Origin: Anaerolinea thermophila
GTDB taxonomy: Bacteria; Chloroflexota; Anaerolineae; Anaerolineales; Villigracilaceae
NCBI GenBank assembly: GCA_020722305.1
Contig: DYLB01000070.1
Location: forward strand, 1-6,599
DNA: 6,599 nt
Direction: 5' to 3'
The position numbers and the translations under genes are program-made. Below are positions 1-5,765 of the stretch, one piece after another. Under the pieces are notes generated by a model. It did not search any database, was not told the DNA's origin, and saw only the letters and a list, made by a program, of their open reading frames with translations. Positions within the stretch are counted from its first letter, which is position 1. The number at the start of each line of letters is the position of its first letter.

Positions 1-35
1 CAATTTTGGATTTGCTGATTCAGTTTCATGTCTGG

Positions 36-272
36 TTACACCAGCGAAAGTTCGGAACGCCTTCCCGTTGCTTCGTTGATGACAATCAGCCCGCCCGCGT
101 CCTCCCGTCCCACCTGTTCATTGGCGTTCAACAGTTCGATTCCGTAAATCGTGCCGTCGGGCGCGATGTCAACGACCAATTCATCGCTAAGGCGAATGGC
201 TTCAACTTGCGCACCTTTTTCCTGAAAGCGGATGTAGGCGATGTTGTAACGCGGGTCAAAAGTAAATCTCAT
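36..272 (-). CDS. DUF2283 family protein, possible antitoxin-like partner
   Basis: A 78-residue protein whose whole length matches the DUF2283 pattern as I know it: an N-terminal strand (MRFTFDPRYNIAYIRF), an acidic middle (SDELVVDIAPDG) and the conserved IYGIELLNA segment at about residues 42-50. The function of DUF2283 is unknown. The ATG at 272 is chosen because AGGAG lies 7 bases upstream (minus strand of 280-284). The frame stays open back to 476, but that extension would run through the upstream gene. The gene follows the DUF4258 gene with a 10-base gap, and the upstream TAG stop overlaps the Shine-Dalgarno sequence, so translation is probably coupled. By analogy with small two-gene modules it could be the antitoxin-like partner, which is inference. 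There is no visible signal peptide or membrane segment, so it is probably cytoplasmic. Confidence 0.85.
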   Translation of the reverse strand: MRFTFDPRYNIAYIRFQEKGAQVEAIRLSDELVVDIAPDGTIYGIELLNANEQVGREDAGGLIVINEATGRRSELSLV

Positions 273-282
273 GGCGGCTCTC

Positions 283-537
283 CTAAAAATAGCGGGTAAT
301 GACAGTAATGACCAGCCAATCCTGCGGCGCTTCCTCAACAGCGAAAACTTCAACCTGCTTAGTTGAAAATGAACGCCCGCGCCATTGCCTATCAAATGGA
401 AAGTTTCGGCGGAAACCAACGCGTCCAAACTTGGCAGGGAAATTCTCGCCCGATTCAACCGTGGAGCGAACTTCATCCTCCGATGCGCCGCGTTCTTCGA
501 TACGTTCGAGTGCGTGAGGGTGAAGGCGTATTTTCAT
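283..537 (-). CDS. DUF4258 family protein, possible RelE/BrnT-like toxin
   Basis: An 84-residue basic protein. Its N-terminus (KIRLHPHALERIEERGASEDEV, split here as KIRLHPHALERIEERG then ASEDEV) carries the H-A-x-x-R-(x)3-RG signature of DUF4258. This is followed by a G-R-x-GFRRNF segment near residues 38-46, a W-RGR-x-(S/Y)-TKQVEV segment, and a hydrophobic DWLVITVITRYF end. DUF4258 is of unknown biochemical function. The fold is usually compared with small RelE/BrnT-type proteins, so a toxin role is plausible but unproven. The start is ATG at 537; an upstream TTG at 546 gives only three more residues. No clear Shine-Dalgarno precedes the ATG. A TATAAT box ends only 10 bases before it (548-553), so the message may be leaderless or nearly so. 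It is the first gene of a pair with the DUF2283 gene. Confidence 0.82.
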   Translation of the reverse strand: MKIRLHPHALERIEERGASEDEVRSTVESGENFPAKFGRVGFRRNFPFDRQWRGRSFSTKQVEVFAVEEAPQDWLVITVITRYF

Positions 538-547
538 CAGCAACAAG

Positions 548-553
548 ATTATA
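548..553 (-). promoter_or_regulatory. Predicted -10 box of the DUF4258/DUF2283 operon
   Basis: The minus strand reads TATAAT, a perfect -10 consensus, ending 10 bases before the ATG at 537. At a 17-base spacing the -35 position (571-576) reads CAATTT, which is poor and lies inside a palindrome. A start of transcription about 7 bases downstream would leave almost no leader. A chance match in this AT-rich gap is possible. Confidence 0.5.
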
Positions 554-568
554 CATCACACCAGTTGA

Positions 569-585
569 ACAAATTGGCAATTTGT
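569..585. promoter_or_regulatory. 17-bp palindrome, candidate operator
   Basis: ACAAATTG, a central G, then CAATTTGT forms perfect 8-base arms around one centre base. It sits between the aminotransferase stop (595) and the DUF4258 gene and covers the expected -35 region of that gene's promoter, as an autoregulatory operator would. A terminator for the aminotransferase is less likely because the hairpin is AT-rich, has almost no loop and is not followed by a T run on the minus strand. Confidence 0.45.
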
Positions 586-594
586 CCTTCAGAC

Positions 595-1875
595 TCACTT
601 TACCACTGCCTTCAACGCGGACTCGAAAGCCTGCAACCCGTCATTGATCTGCTCCTCCGTCACGTTCAACGGCGGGATCCAGCGGATGGTGCTGTCGTAG
701 GTGCCGCAGGTGAGCAGCAGCAGGCCGCGCTTTTCGGCCGCGGCGACCACGTCCTTGACCAGGGCTTTGGATTTTTTGTAACTGCCATCTACTTCGAACT
801 CGGAGCCGATCATCAGCCCCAGGCCGCGCACGTCGCCGATCTGCGGATACTCCTCCTGGAGTTTCCTCAGCCCGGTCTGCAGCTGGACCCCGCGCCGGGC
901 CGCGTTTTCGAGCATCCCCTCCTCCCGCATCGCCCGGACGGTGGCGACGGCTGCGGCCATGGCGACCGGGTTCCCGCCGTAGGTGCCGCCGTGCGAGCCG
1001 ACCGGCCATTTCTTCATCAGATCGAGGCGGCTGAACACACCCGAAAGCGGCAGCCCGGAAGCGATCCCTTTGGCGGCGGTGAGGATGTCTGGCACGACGC
1101 CGAAATGTTCCAGCGCGAACCATTTCCCGGTGCGGCCAAAGCCCGATTGGACTTCATCGAAGATGAGCAGGATGCCGTGCTGGTCGCAAATCTGGCGCAG
1201 TCCCCTCATAAAGGATGCCGGCGGCGGGACGTATCCGCCCTCGCCCAGCACCGGCTCGATCAGGACCGCAGCCACGTCGGCCGGGGCGATCTGCGTGACG
1301 AGCAATTCTTCGAGCGCGGCCAGGGCATACTGGCTGGCGGCTTCTTCGTCCAGGCCGAGGTGGTAGGCGTAAGGGTAAGGCGCGACGTAAACGCCGGAGG
1401 GCAGCAGTTGGGCCACGCCCTTGTAAGCCGTCTTGGAGGTGGTCAGGGCCATCGTCCCGGCAGTGCGCCCGTGGAACGAGCCGGTGAAGACGATCACGGC
1501 CTGGCGTCTGGTGGCGGCCCGGGCCAGCTTGAGCGCGCCTTCGACCGCTTCTGCCCCGGAGTTGGAGAAGAAGAAACCGTCAATCGAGGCCGGGACGATT
1601 TTTCGCAGTTCCTCGATCAGTTGCAGCATCGGCTGGTGGACAACGATATTGGCCTGGGCGTGCAAGAACAACCCGGCCTGCTCCCGGATGGCTTCGACGA
1701 CCTTTGGGTGGCAGTGACCGGTGTTGGTCACGCCGATGCCGCAGGTGAAATCGAGATATTTCGTCCCGTCGGCGGCATAGATGTACGAGCCTTCGGCGCG
1801 CTCAGCCTCGATCGGGAAGATGCGCGTCCAAACCGGGGACATGTGGGGGAAGTTTTCGGAGTAGAGGGTGTTCAT
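595..1875 (-). CDS. Class III PLP-dependent aminotransferase (GABA/acetylornithine type)
   Basis: A 426-residue cytoplasmic fold-type I aminotransferase, the usual length for the family. It moves an amino group, typically from an omega-amine such as 4-aminobutyrate, ornithine or a related compound, to a 2-oxo acid. Visible landmarks are the cofactor phosphate loop SNSGAEAVEGALKLAR (about 104-119), the aromatic-His-Gly stacking site in GSFHGRTAG (132-140), the IEP-x-x-GEGG segment (206-214) and IFDEVQSGFGRTG with Asp240 for the pyridine nitrogen. Lys269 in TAAKGIASG is the Schiff-base lysine, followed by GTYGGNP (297-303) and an RWIPPL carboxylate-binding arginine at 398. All catalytic positions are intact. 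Substrate cannot be fixed from sequence; 4-aminobutyrate or another omega-amino compound fits best. The ATG at 1875 has AGGA 11 bases upstream, a rather long spacing, and that AGGA lies in the first partial unit of the 15-bp repeat array. The aldehyde oxidoreductase gene two genes upstream could act on its semialdehyde product. Confidence 0.93.
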   Translation of the reverse strand: MNTLYSENFPHMSPVWTRIFPIEAERAEGSYIYAADGTKYLDFTCGIGVTNTGHCHPKVVEAIREQAGLFLHAQANIVVHQPMLQLIEELRKIVPASIDGFFFSNSGAEAVEGALKLARAATRRQAVIVFTGSFHGRTAGTMALTTSKTAYKGVAQLLPSGVYVAPYPYAYHLGLDEEAASQYALAALEELLVTQIAPADVAAVLIEPVLGEGGYVPPPASFMRGLRQICDQHGILLIFDEVQSGFGRTGKWFALEHFGVVPDILTAAKGIASGLPLSGVFSRLDLMKKWPVGSHGGTYGGNPVAMAAAVATVRAMREEGMLENAARRGVQLQTGLRKLQEEYPQIGDVRGLGLMIGSEFEVDGSYKKSKALVKDVVAAAEKRGLLLLTCGTYDSTIRWIPPLNVTEEQINDGLQAFESALKAVVK

Positions 1876-1880
1876 GGGGT

Positions 1881-2040
1881 AAGTGTTCCTGTGTCAAGTG
1901 TTTCGGTGTCAAGTGTTCCTGTGTCAGGTGGATCGGTGTCAGGTGTTTCAGTGTCAAGTGGATCGGTGTCAAGTGGATCGGTGTCAGGTGTTTCAGTGTC
2001 AAGTGGATCGGTGTCAAGTGGATCGGTGTCAGGTGTTTTT
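1881..2040. repeat. 15-bp tandem repeat array (GTGTCARGTGNNNNN)
   Basis: Ten complete 15-base units run from 1891 to 2040, preceded by a 10-base partial unit at 1881-1890. Each unit is GTGTCA(A/G)GTG followed by a variable pentamer: TTTCG, TTCCT, GATCG, TTTCA, GATCG, GATCG, TTTCA, GATCG, GATCG, TTTTT. Units at 1936-1980 and 1981-2025 are identical 45-base blocks, so the latest expansion copied three units at once. On the minus strand, the six units with AAGTG read CACTTGACAC and contain TTGACA, the -35 consensus, but no matching -10 box is seen. The array fills nearly the whole gap between the four-helix gene and the aminotransferase. It is not CRISPR: units are too short and there are no unique spacers. 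Fifteen is a multiple of three, which keeps several frames open, but no frame looks like a protein. Confidence 0.95.
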
Positions 2041-2056
2041 GGGTTTGAGAGAATGT

Positions 2057-2401
2057 TTAAGCCCCCCCAATAAGGGCTTTTGTCTTTTCAGCTTGTTGAT
2101 ATTCGATATTGAAGATGTCCTGGTTGATGTAGCCAACATCGAGTGCCGCGTATAGCAGGGATTGGACTTCTACTGCCGAGCGGCGCGCAATGCCTAGGAA
2201 GCGCGAAAATTCCGCCTTCGAATCACAATCGAAGCCCTCGGCTATGTTTGTCATAGCAGATACCGCGGCACGCTGAAGTTGGTCGCGCAAGCCGTAGTCT
2301 TTTGCGAGGGCTCCGCTATTTGTTAATTTGTAAATGCTTGCAACCAGTTTCCGCGCCTCCTGCCAGGCAACAATCTCTTCGAATTTCTTTATCAAAGTCA
2401 T
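2057..2401 (-). CDS. S23-type four-helix bundle protein, C-terminus probably frameshifted
   Basis: A 114-residue protein of the four-helix bundle family first known from open reading frames inside 23S rRNA intervening sequences, and related to the Avd accessory protein of diversity-generating retroelements. Family marks in order are FEEIVAWQEARKLV (7-20), IYKLT (23-27), KDYGLRDQLQRAAVSAMTN (34-52), IAEGFD (53-58), EFSRFLGIARRSAVEVQS (64-81) and the aromatic-rich ALDVGYI (86-92). Function is uncertain; members form basic pentameric bundles that bind nucleic acid. Translation starts at ATG 2401 behind a weak GGTGGAAG. The normal stop follows a run of seven G (2062-2068). With six G, the last residue would be replaced by LKHSLKPKNT, ending at 2029 inside the repeat array; this gives 123 residues and a more typical tail. 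G+C is about half, lower than in the oxidoreductase gene. No 23S rRNA and no reverse transcriptase lie nearby. Confidence 0.88.
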   Translation of the reverse strand: MTLIKKFEEIVAWQEARKLVASIYKLTNSGALAKDYGLRDQLQRAAVSAMTNIAEGFDCDSKAEFSRFLGIARRSAVEVQSLLYAALDVGYINQDIFNIEYQQAEKTKALIGGA

Positions 2402-2425
2402 CTTCCACCATCATCATTTCATGGC

Positions 2426-2460
2426 AACCTGGCACTGGGCAACCTGACACCAAAACACCT
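2426..2460. repeat. Short inverted copy of the 15-bp repeat word
   Basis: Read on the minus strand, this gap contains AGGTG-TTTTG-GTGTC, then AGGTT-GCCCA-GTGCC, then AGGTT: about two and a third degenerate units with the same 15-base period and layout as the array at 1881-2040, which has them on the plus strand. Plus-strand ACCTGACACC at 2442-2451 is the exact reverse complement of GGTGTCAGGT at 2025-2034. The copy separates the four-helix gene from the oxidoreductase stop at 2459 and overlaps that stop codon by two bases. Confidence 0.7.
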
Positions 2461-4369
2461 ACCCAGGCAGGTATTCCGCCGCCCACTCGATGTCGTGCTG
2501 CTTGAGCGTTGCGGGTGTCGGCACGCCGTTATCGGTCCAGCCTGCCAGGCGGTAGTATTCGTCTATGGCGGTATCCAGCTCGTCTTGAGTCAGGGCGAAG
2601 CCGCTCGTCGGGCCGGTGCCTTTCAAGGCTTTGAAGAACTTCTTGGGCAGTTTGTCGTCCGCCCGTCCGAATCCTTCACGGGCGTTGAAGACCCGGAACA
2701 GGTTCAGGCGGCGGGCGCCGATCTCCTGGAGTTCGTCCACAGTGACACCCCAGCCGGTGACGGCGTTGATCATTTCGGCGGTCTCTTTCGGGCCGTAGAG
2801 CGTCCAGGCCGGGCCGTAGACGAACTGGCACAGCTCGGCCGAGTCGCACAGGCTGAAGAATAACTGGCTGTTGTAGGCGAATTTCACTTTTTCAGGGGTC
2901 AGGCTGTAGGCGGGCTGCGGCTGGCTCAGGCCGATGAGCTTCAGGCGGTCGAGGTTGAAATCGGGGACGCCTTCTTCGTAGTAAGGGTCGTGCTCGCTGG
3001 ACTGGTGGTCGGCGCCGAAGGGGTTGACGGCGTAGATCAGCCCCAGCGAGCGTTTGGCCTGCGGCATGTGGGCCGGGGCCTCGCCGCCCTTGCTGGTGAT
3101 CAGGAACTCGTCCGCGCCGTTGCCCCAGATGGCGGCCGCTTTTTCGGAACCTTGCGAAAGCACTTTGCCCAGCGGTCCTTGATTGTGGACGATGGCGTCG
3201 AGGGCGGCCAGCATGGCCTCGGCGTCGCCGAACTTGAGTTCGAGGCCGCCGGTTTGCTCCTTGGTGATGACACCGTTTTCGTAACACTCCATCGCAAAAG
3301 CGATCGTCGCCCCGCAGGCGATGGTATCAATCCCGTACTGGTTGCAGACCTGGTTGGCATAGGCCACTGCCTTGAGGTCGTCCACGCCGCAGTAAGAGCC
3401 GAAGGTGGACAGGGTTTCGTATTCCGGGCCGCCGTAGGTCGGCTCCACCTTGCGCGGGCCTTCGGTCACTTCGACCACCCGCTTGCAGCGTACCACGCAG
3501 GCGTAGCAGGTATCCCGTTCTTTCAGGATGGTCTCGGACATCAACTCGCCGCTGATGCCCTCGGCCCCCTCGAACTGTCCTTCGCTGTAGTTGCGGGTCG
3601 GCAGGCAGCCGATGGAATTGTTGAACAGCGACACGACCGCCGTCCCGTGGGTTGCCAAGCCGTCCATGTCGGGGTTGTTTTTAACGCCCGCCGGGCCGGT
3701 GCGGTTGAGGGCCGCCAGGGCCTTGCTATCGTAGATCGCCGGCTTCTTGGTGCCGCGTACCACGACCGCCTTGAGATTTTTACTGGCCATGACCGCGCCC
3801 ATACCGGTGCGCCCGGCGTGGCGGTTGGACATGCTGACCAGCGACGAGAACAGCACGCCGTTCTCCGCGCCTGGCCCGTGTTGCAGGATTTCGATCTTCT
3901 TGTCGCCGAGTTCCTCTTTCAGGATGGCGTCTACCTCGCCGGTGACTTTGCCCATCAGATGCGAAGCGTCCCGGAGTTCGGGCCGGCCCTCGTTGATGAA
4001 GAGGTATACCGGCTTTGGGCTTTTCCCCTTGATCACAATCCCGTCGAACCCGGCAAATTTGAGCTCCGCCGGGAAGAAACCGCCGCCTTGGGCATCTCCG
4101 ATTCCGCCGCTGAGCGGGGACTTGGCGTTGGCGTTGACCCGGCTCTGACCGGAGATGGCCGCGCCGGTGGTCACGCCCACAAACAGGGTCAAGACGTTGT
4201 CCGGGCCGAGCGGGTCGGCTCCTCGGGGCATCTCCCGCAGGATGTAATACACTCCCATCGCAGAACCGCCCATGTATTTGCGGTAGAACGCTTCGGGCGG
4301 ATTTTCGACTTCCAGTTTGCCGTTGGTCAAGTCAACGTGCAGGATGTTTCCGTTGTATCCGTAAGGCAT
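2459..4369 (-). CDS. aor: Aldehyde:ferredoxin oxidoreductase (tungstopterin, 4Fe-4S)
   Basis: A 636-residue member of the AOR family, full length. These enzymes oxidise aldehydes to carboxylates and pass electrons to ferredoxin using a bis-pterin tungsten (or molybdenum) centre and a 4Fe-4S cluster. The N-terminal domain opens with YGYNGNILHVDLTNG. It shows GQSRVNANAKSPLSGG (about 74-89) and HAGRTGMGAVMASKNLK (184-200), both pterin-binding regions. The cluster motif CYACVVRC places Cys at 288, 291 and 295, the same numbers as the Pyrococcus furiosus enzyme. The distal ligand is probably Cys514 in DSAELCQF; Cys508 is the alternative. GPEYET (314-319) and GADHQSSEHDP (452-462) supply the expected acidic and His active-site residues. 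The ATG at 4369 is chosen over a TTG at 4405 because GAGGAG lies 7 bases upstream and the TTG coincides with the -10 box. The exact aldehyde is unknown, and no cofactor or partner-subunit gene is in the window. Confidence 0.95.
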   Translation of the reverse strand: MPYGYNGNILHVDLTNGKLEVENPPEAFYRKYMGGSAMGVYYILREMPRGADPLGPDNVLTLFVGVTTGAAISGQSRVNANAKSPLSGGIGDAQGGGFFPAELKFAGFDGIVIKGKSPKPVYLFINEGRPELRDASHLMGKVTGEVDAILKEELGDKKIEILQHGPGAENGVLFSSLVSMSNRHAGRTGMGAVMASKNLKAVVVRGTKKPAIYDSKALAALNRTGPAGVKNNPDMDGLATHGTAVVSLFNNSIGCLPTRNYSEGQFEGAEGISGELMSETILKERDTCYACVVRCKRVVEVTEGPRKVEPTYGGPEYETLSTFGSYCGVDDLKAVAYANQVCNQYGIDTIACGATIAFAMECYENGVITKEQTGGLELKFGDAEAMLAALDAIVHNQGPLGKVLSQGSEKAAAIWGNGADEFLITSKGGEAPAHMPQAKRSLGLIYAVNPFGADHQSSEHDPYYEEGVPDFNLDRLKLIGLSQPQPAYSLTPEKVKFAYNSQLFFSLCDSAELCQFVYGPAWTLYGPKETAEMINAVTGWGVTVDELQEIGARRLNLFRVFNAREGFGRADDKLPKKFFKALKGTGPTSGFALTQDELDTAIDEYYRLAGWTDNGVPTPATLKQHDIEWAAEYLPG

Positions 4370-4376
4370 GGATAGG

Positions 4377-4382
4377 CTCCTC
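4377..4382 (-). promoter_or_regulatory. Ribosome binding site that fixes the oxidoreductase start
   Basis: The minus strand reads GAGGAG, 7 bases before the ATG at 4369. This decides the start against the in-frame TTG at 4405, which overlaps the promoter and would add twelve residues unlike the family. Confidence 0.85.
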
Positions 4383-4404
4383 TCTTTAGGTGATAATTTT
4401 CCCA

Positions 4405-4433
4405 ATTATACGGAGATTCGGCAGTCTTAGCAA
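4405..4433 (-). promoter_or_regulatory. Sigma70-type promoter of the oxidoreductase gene
   Basis: On the minus strand, TTGCTA (4428-4433) and TATAAT (4405-4410) are separated by exactly 17 bases. The -10 is perfect and the -35 matches four of six positions. Transcription would begin near 4398, giving a leader of about 29 bases with the GAGGAG site inside. It lies just beyond the possible terminator of the exporter gene, so the oxidoreductase is likely transcribed separately from it. Confidence 0.7.
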
Positions 4434-4454
4434 TTCTTGATTGCCGAAAACGAC

Positions 4455-4483
4455 AAAAAATAAGCCAAATTATGTCAGCTTAT
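4455..4483 (-). terminator. Weak intrinsic terminator after the exporter gene
   Basis: On the minus strand ATAAGC (4478-4483) and GCTTAT (4460-4465) form a perfect 6-base stem around a 12-base loop, followed by five T (4455-4459). The stem starts in the exporter stop codon region. The stem is short and AT-rich, so termination would be weak. Confidence 0.42.
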
Positions 4484-5730
4484 GTAACCAGGTCACGGAG
4501 GTCGGGATTGATCAGGTGGATGATCCCAACTCCCAGCAGGCACACACAGCCGGCAACTATCGCTGCAACTGGCACGCTCCAGTTTTGCGCCATCCAGCCG
4601 ATGAACAGGCTGCCGAACGGGGCCACACCTTGCAGCGCCCACAGGTAGGTGCTGAAGACTCGCCCGCGCAATTCATCCGGCACCTGGACCTGGATCAGGG
4701 TGTTCATCATCGCCAGTTGCGAAACCATGCCCCAGCCCATGAACAGGATGACGGCCATCGCCAGCGCCGGGAGGCGGACCAAGCCCATCGCGATCATGCC
4801 GGCAATGAACGTGAACTGGCCGACGGTCATCAGGCGGCCTTTCCGCCGCAAATGGCTGAACGAGGCCGCGTACAAGGCCGCCACCAGCGCGCCGATTCCC
4901 ATAAAAGCGTACAGGCTGCTGTTGCGGGCGGCGACCGTCGCCGCCGTATCGCCGGCTTGTTTGAGGACTTCGCTGGCGAAGACCGGGATCTGCTGCATGA
5001 GCGGGAATCCGAAGAACCCGACCAGGGTCGCCATCAGGATGATCAACCCGACCGAACGGGTTTGCAGGATGTATCTCTGGCCCTCGCGCAGTTCTGCTAC
5101 CCAGGGCGCTCTCAGCTTTTTGACCTCGGCCTTGAAGCGCGGCCGGACGGTCATCAGCCCGATGATGATGACCAGGTAACTGATCCCGTTGGCTAAAAAT
5201 GCCCAGCCTTCGCCCTGTCCGCCGATGAGCAGCAGGAACGGGGCGATCATCATCGGTCCCAGGACGCGGGCAGCGTTGAAGATGGTCGTTTGCAGGGCGA
5301 TGGCGTTCGGCAGGGCCTCGCGCCCGACCAGTTCGATCAGCATGGCCTGGCGGGCGGTGATCTCAATCGAGGTGGCTGTCCCCAGCACCAGGGCCAGGAT
5401 GAGGATGTGCCAGATCTGCACCACGCCGGTCAGGGTCAGGAAAGCCAGGGTGAGGGCCTGCAACATCATCAGGGATTGCATGGCGATCACGGTTTTGCGC
5501 TTGTCCAGGTGTTCGACCAGCACCCCGCCGGGGAGGGCCAGCAGCAGGGTGGGTAACGTTGCGGCAAAGCCGATCAGTCCCAAGTCGAAGGGACGCCCGG
5601 AGATGCGGTAGGCCAGCAGCGGCTGGGTCGTGTTCTGCATCCACGAGCCAATCAGCGAGACGAATTGTCCGATCCAGAAGACGCGGAATTCCCGCGAAGC
5701 CAACGCGGGGAAACGGGAGGTGAGTTTCAA
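4480..5730 (-). CDS. MFS transporter, EntS/MFS_3-like exporter
   Basis: A 416-residue inner-membrane protein with about twelve hydrophobic segments and a hydrophilic central loop near residues 195-225 (VRPRFKAEVKKL), as expected for two six-helix halves. The N-terminus FPALASREFRVFWIGQFVS is typical of the MFS_3 group, which includes the enterobactin exporter EntS and many macrolide-efflux-like proteins. The loop 2-3 motif is GGVLVEHLDKRK (68-79). The segment NAIALQTTIFNAARVLGP (142-159) and the VPDELRGRVFS motif (350-360) are also characteristic. Proton-driven export is expected; the substrate is unknown. The start is uncertain: TTG at 5730 gives the listed protein but has no Shine-Dalgarno and lies in a repeated word (GTTTCAAGTT on the plus strand). 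A TAG lies two codons upstream, and the next candidate is TTG at 5703. No ATG fits, so the 5' end may have been altered by the repeat. Confidence 0.9.
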   Translation of the reverse strand: MKLTSRFPALASREFRVFWIGQFVSLIGSWMQNTTQPLLAYRISGRPFDLGLIGFAATLPTLLLALPGGVLVEHLDKRKTVIAMQSLMMLQALTLAFLTLTGVVQIWHILILALVLGTATSIEITARQAMLIELVGREALPNAIALQTTIFNAARVLGPMMIAPFLLLIGGQGEGWAFLANGISYLVIIIGLMTVRPRFKAEVKKLRAPWVAELREGQRYILQTRSVGLIILMATLVGFFGFPLMQQIPVFASEVLKQAGDTAATVAARNSSLYAFMGIGALVAALYAASFSHLRRKGRLMTVGQFTFIAGMIAMGLVRLPALAMAVILFMGWGMVSQLAMMNTLIQVQVPDELRGRVFSTYLWALQGVAPFGSLFIGWMAQNWSVPVAAIVAGCVCLLGVGIIHLINPDLRDLVT

Positions 5731-5761
5731 GTTCTAGGTTTCAGGTGCAATGTATCAGGTG
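5724..5761. repeat. 14-bp period repeat of the GTNTCARGTG word
   Basis: Plus-strand words GTTTCAAGTT (5724-5733), GTTTCAGGTG (5738-5747) and GTATCAGGTG (5752-5761) begin exactly 14 bases apart. The core is the same as that of the 15-bp array at 1881-2040, with a 4-base instead of a 5-base spacer. The first word overlaps the TTG start of the exporter gene. Confidence 0.75.
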
Positions 5762-5765
5762 GCGT

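Noticed and set aside
273..476. N-terminal extension of the DUF2283 gene
   Set aside because: The extension overlaps the DUF4258 gene in another frame and has no family match. The ATG at 272 has a good ribosome binding site.
569..585. Palindrome as terminator of the aminotransferase gene
   Set aside because: The hairpin is AT-rich, has nearly no loop and is not followed by a T run on the minus strand.
1802..2017. Minus-strand frame with a repeating HLTPI pentapeptide
   Set aside because: It is the repeat array read in frame and runs into the start of the aminotransferase. No ribosome binding site or family supports it.
1881..2040. CRISPR array
   Set aside because: Units are contiguous 15-mers with no unique spacers, and no cas genes are present.
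1891..2040. Array as a set of tandem promoters, from repeated TTGACA
   Set aside because: No -10-like sequence occurs at 16 to 18 bases from any copy, so TTGACA alone is not enough to call promoters.
385..2073. Long plus-strand reading frame ending in a Val-Ser-Gly-rich repeat
   Set aside because: It is antisense to the complete, motif-bearing aminotransferase. Its repetitive tail is only the 15-base array read in frame, and it has no family resemblance.
2057..2465. Diversity-generating retroelement, because the four-helix protein resembles Avd
   Set aside because: No reverse transcriptase and no template/variable repeat pair is present. The flanking repeats are short phased words, not a template region.
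2990..4375. Long plus-strand reading frame of 461 codons
   Set aside because: It is the antisense shadow of the oxidoreductase gene, whose cofactor motifs are intact on the minus strand.
4441..5196. Plus-strand reading frame of 251 codons
   Set aside because: It is antisense to the exporter gene. Its His-, Gln- and Asp-rich composition is typical of the opposite strand of a membrane-protein gene.
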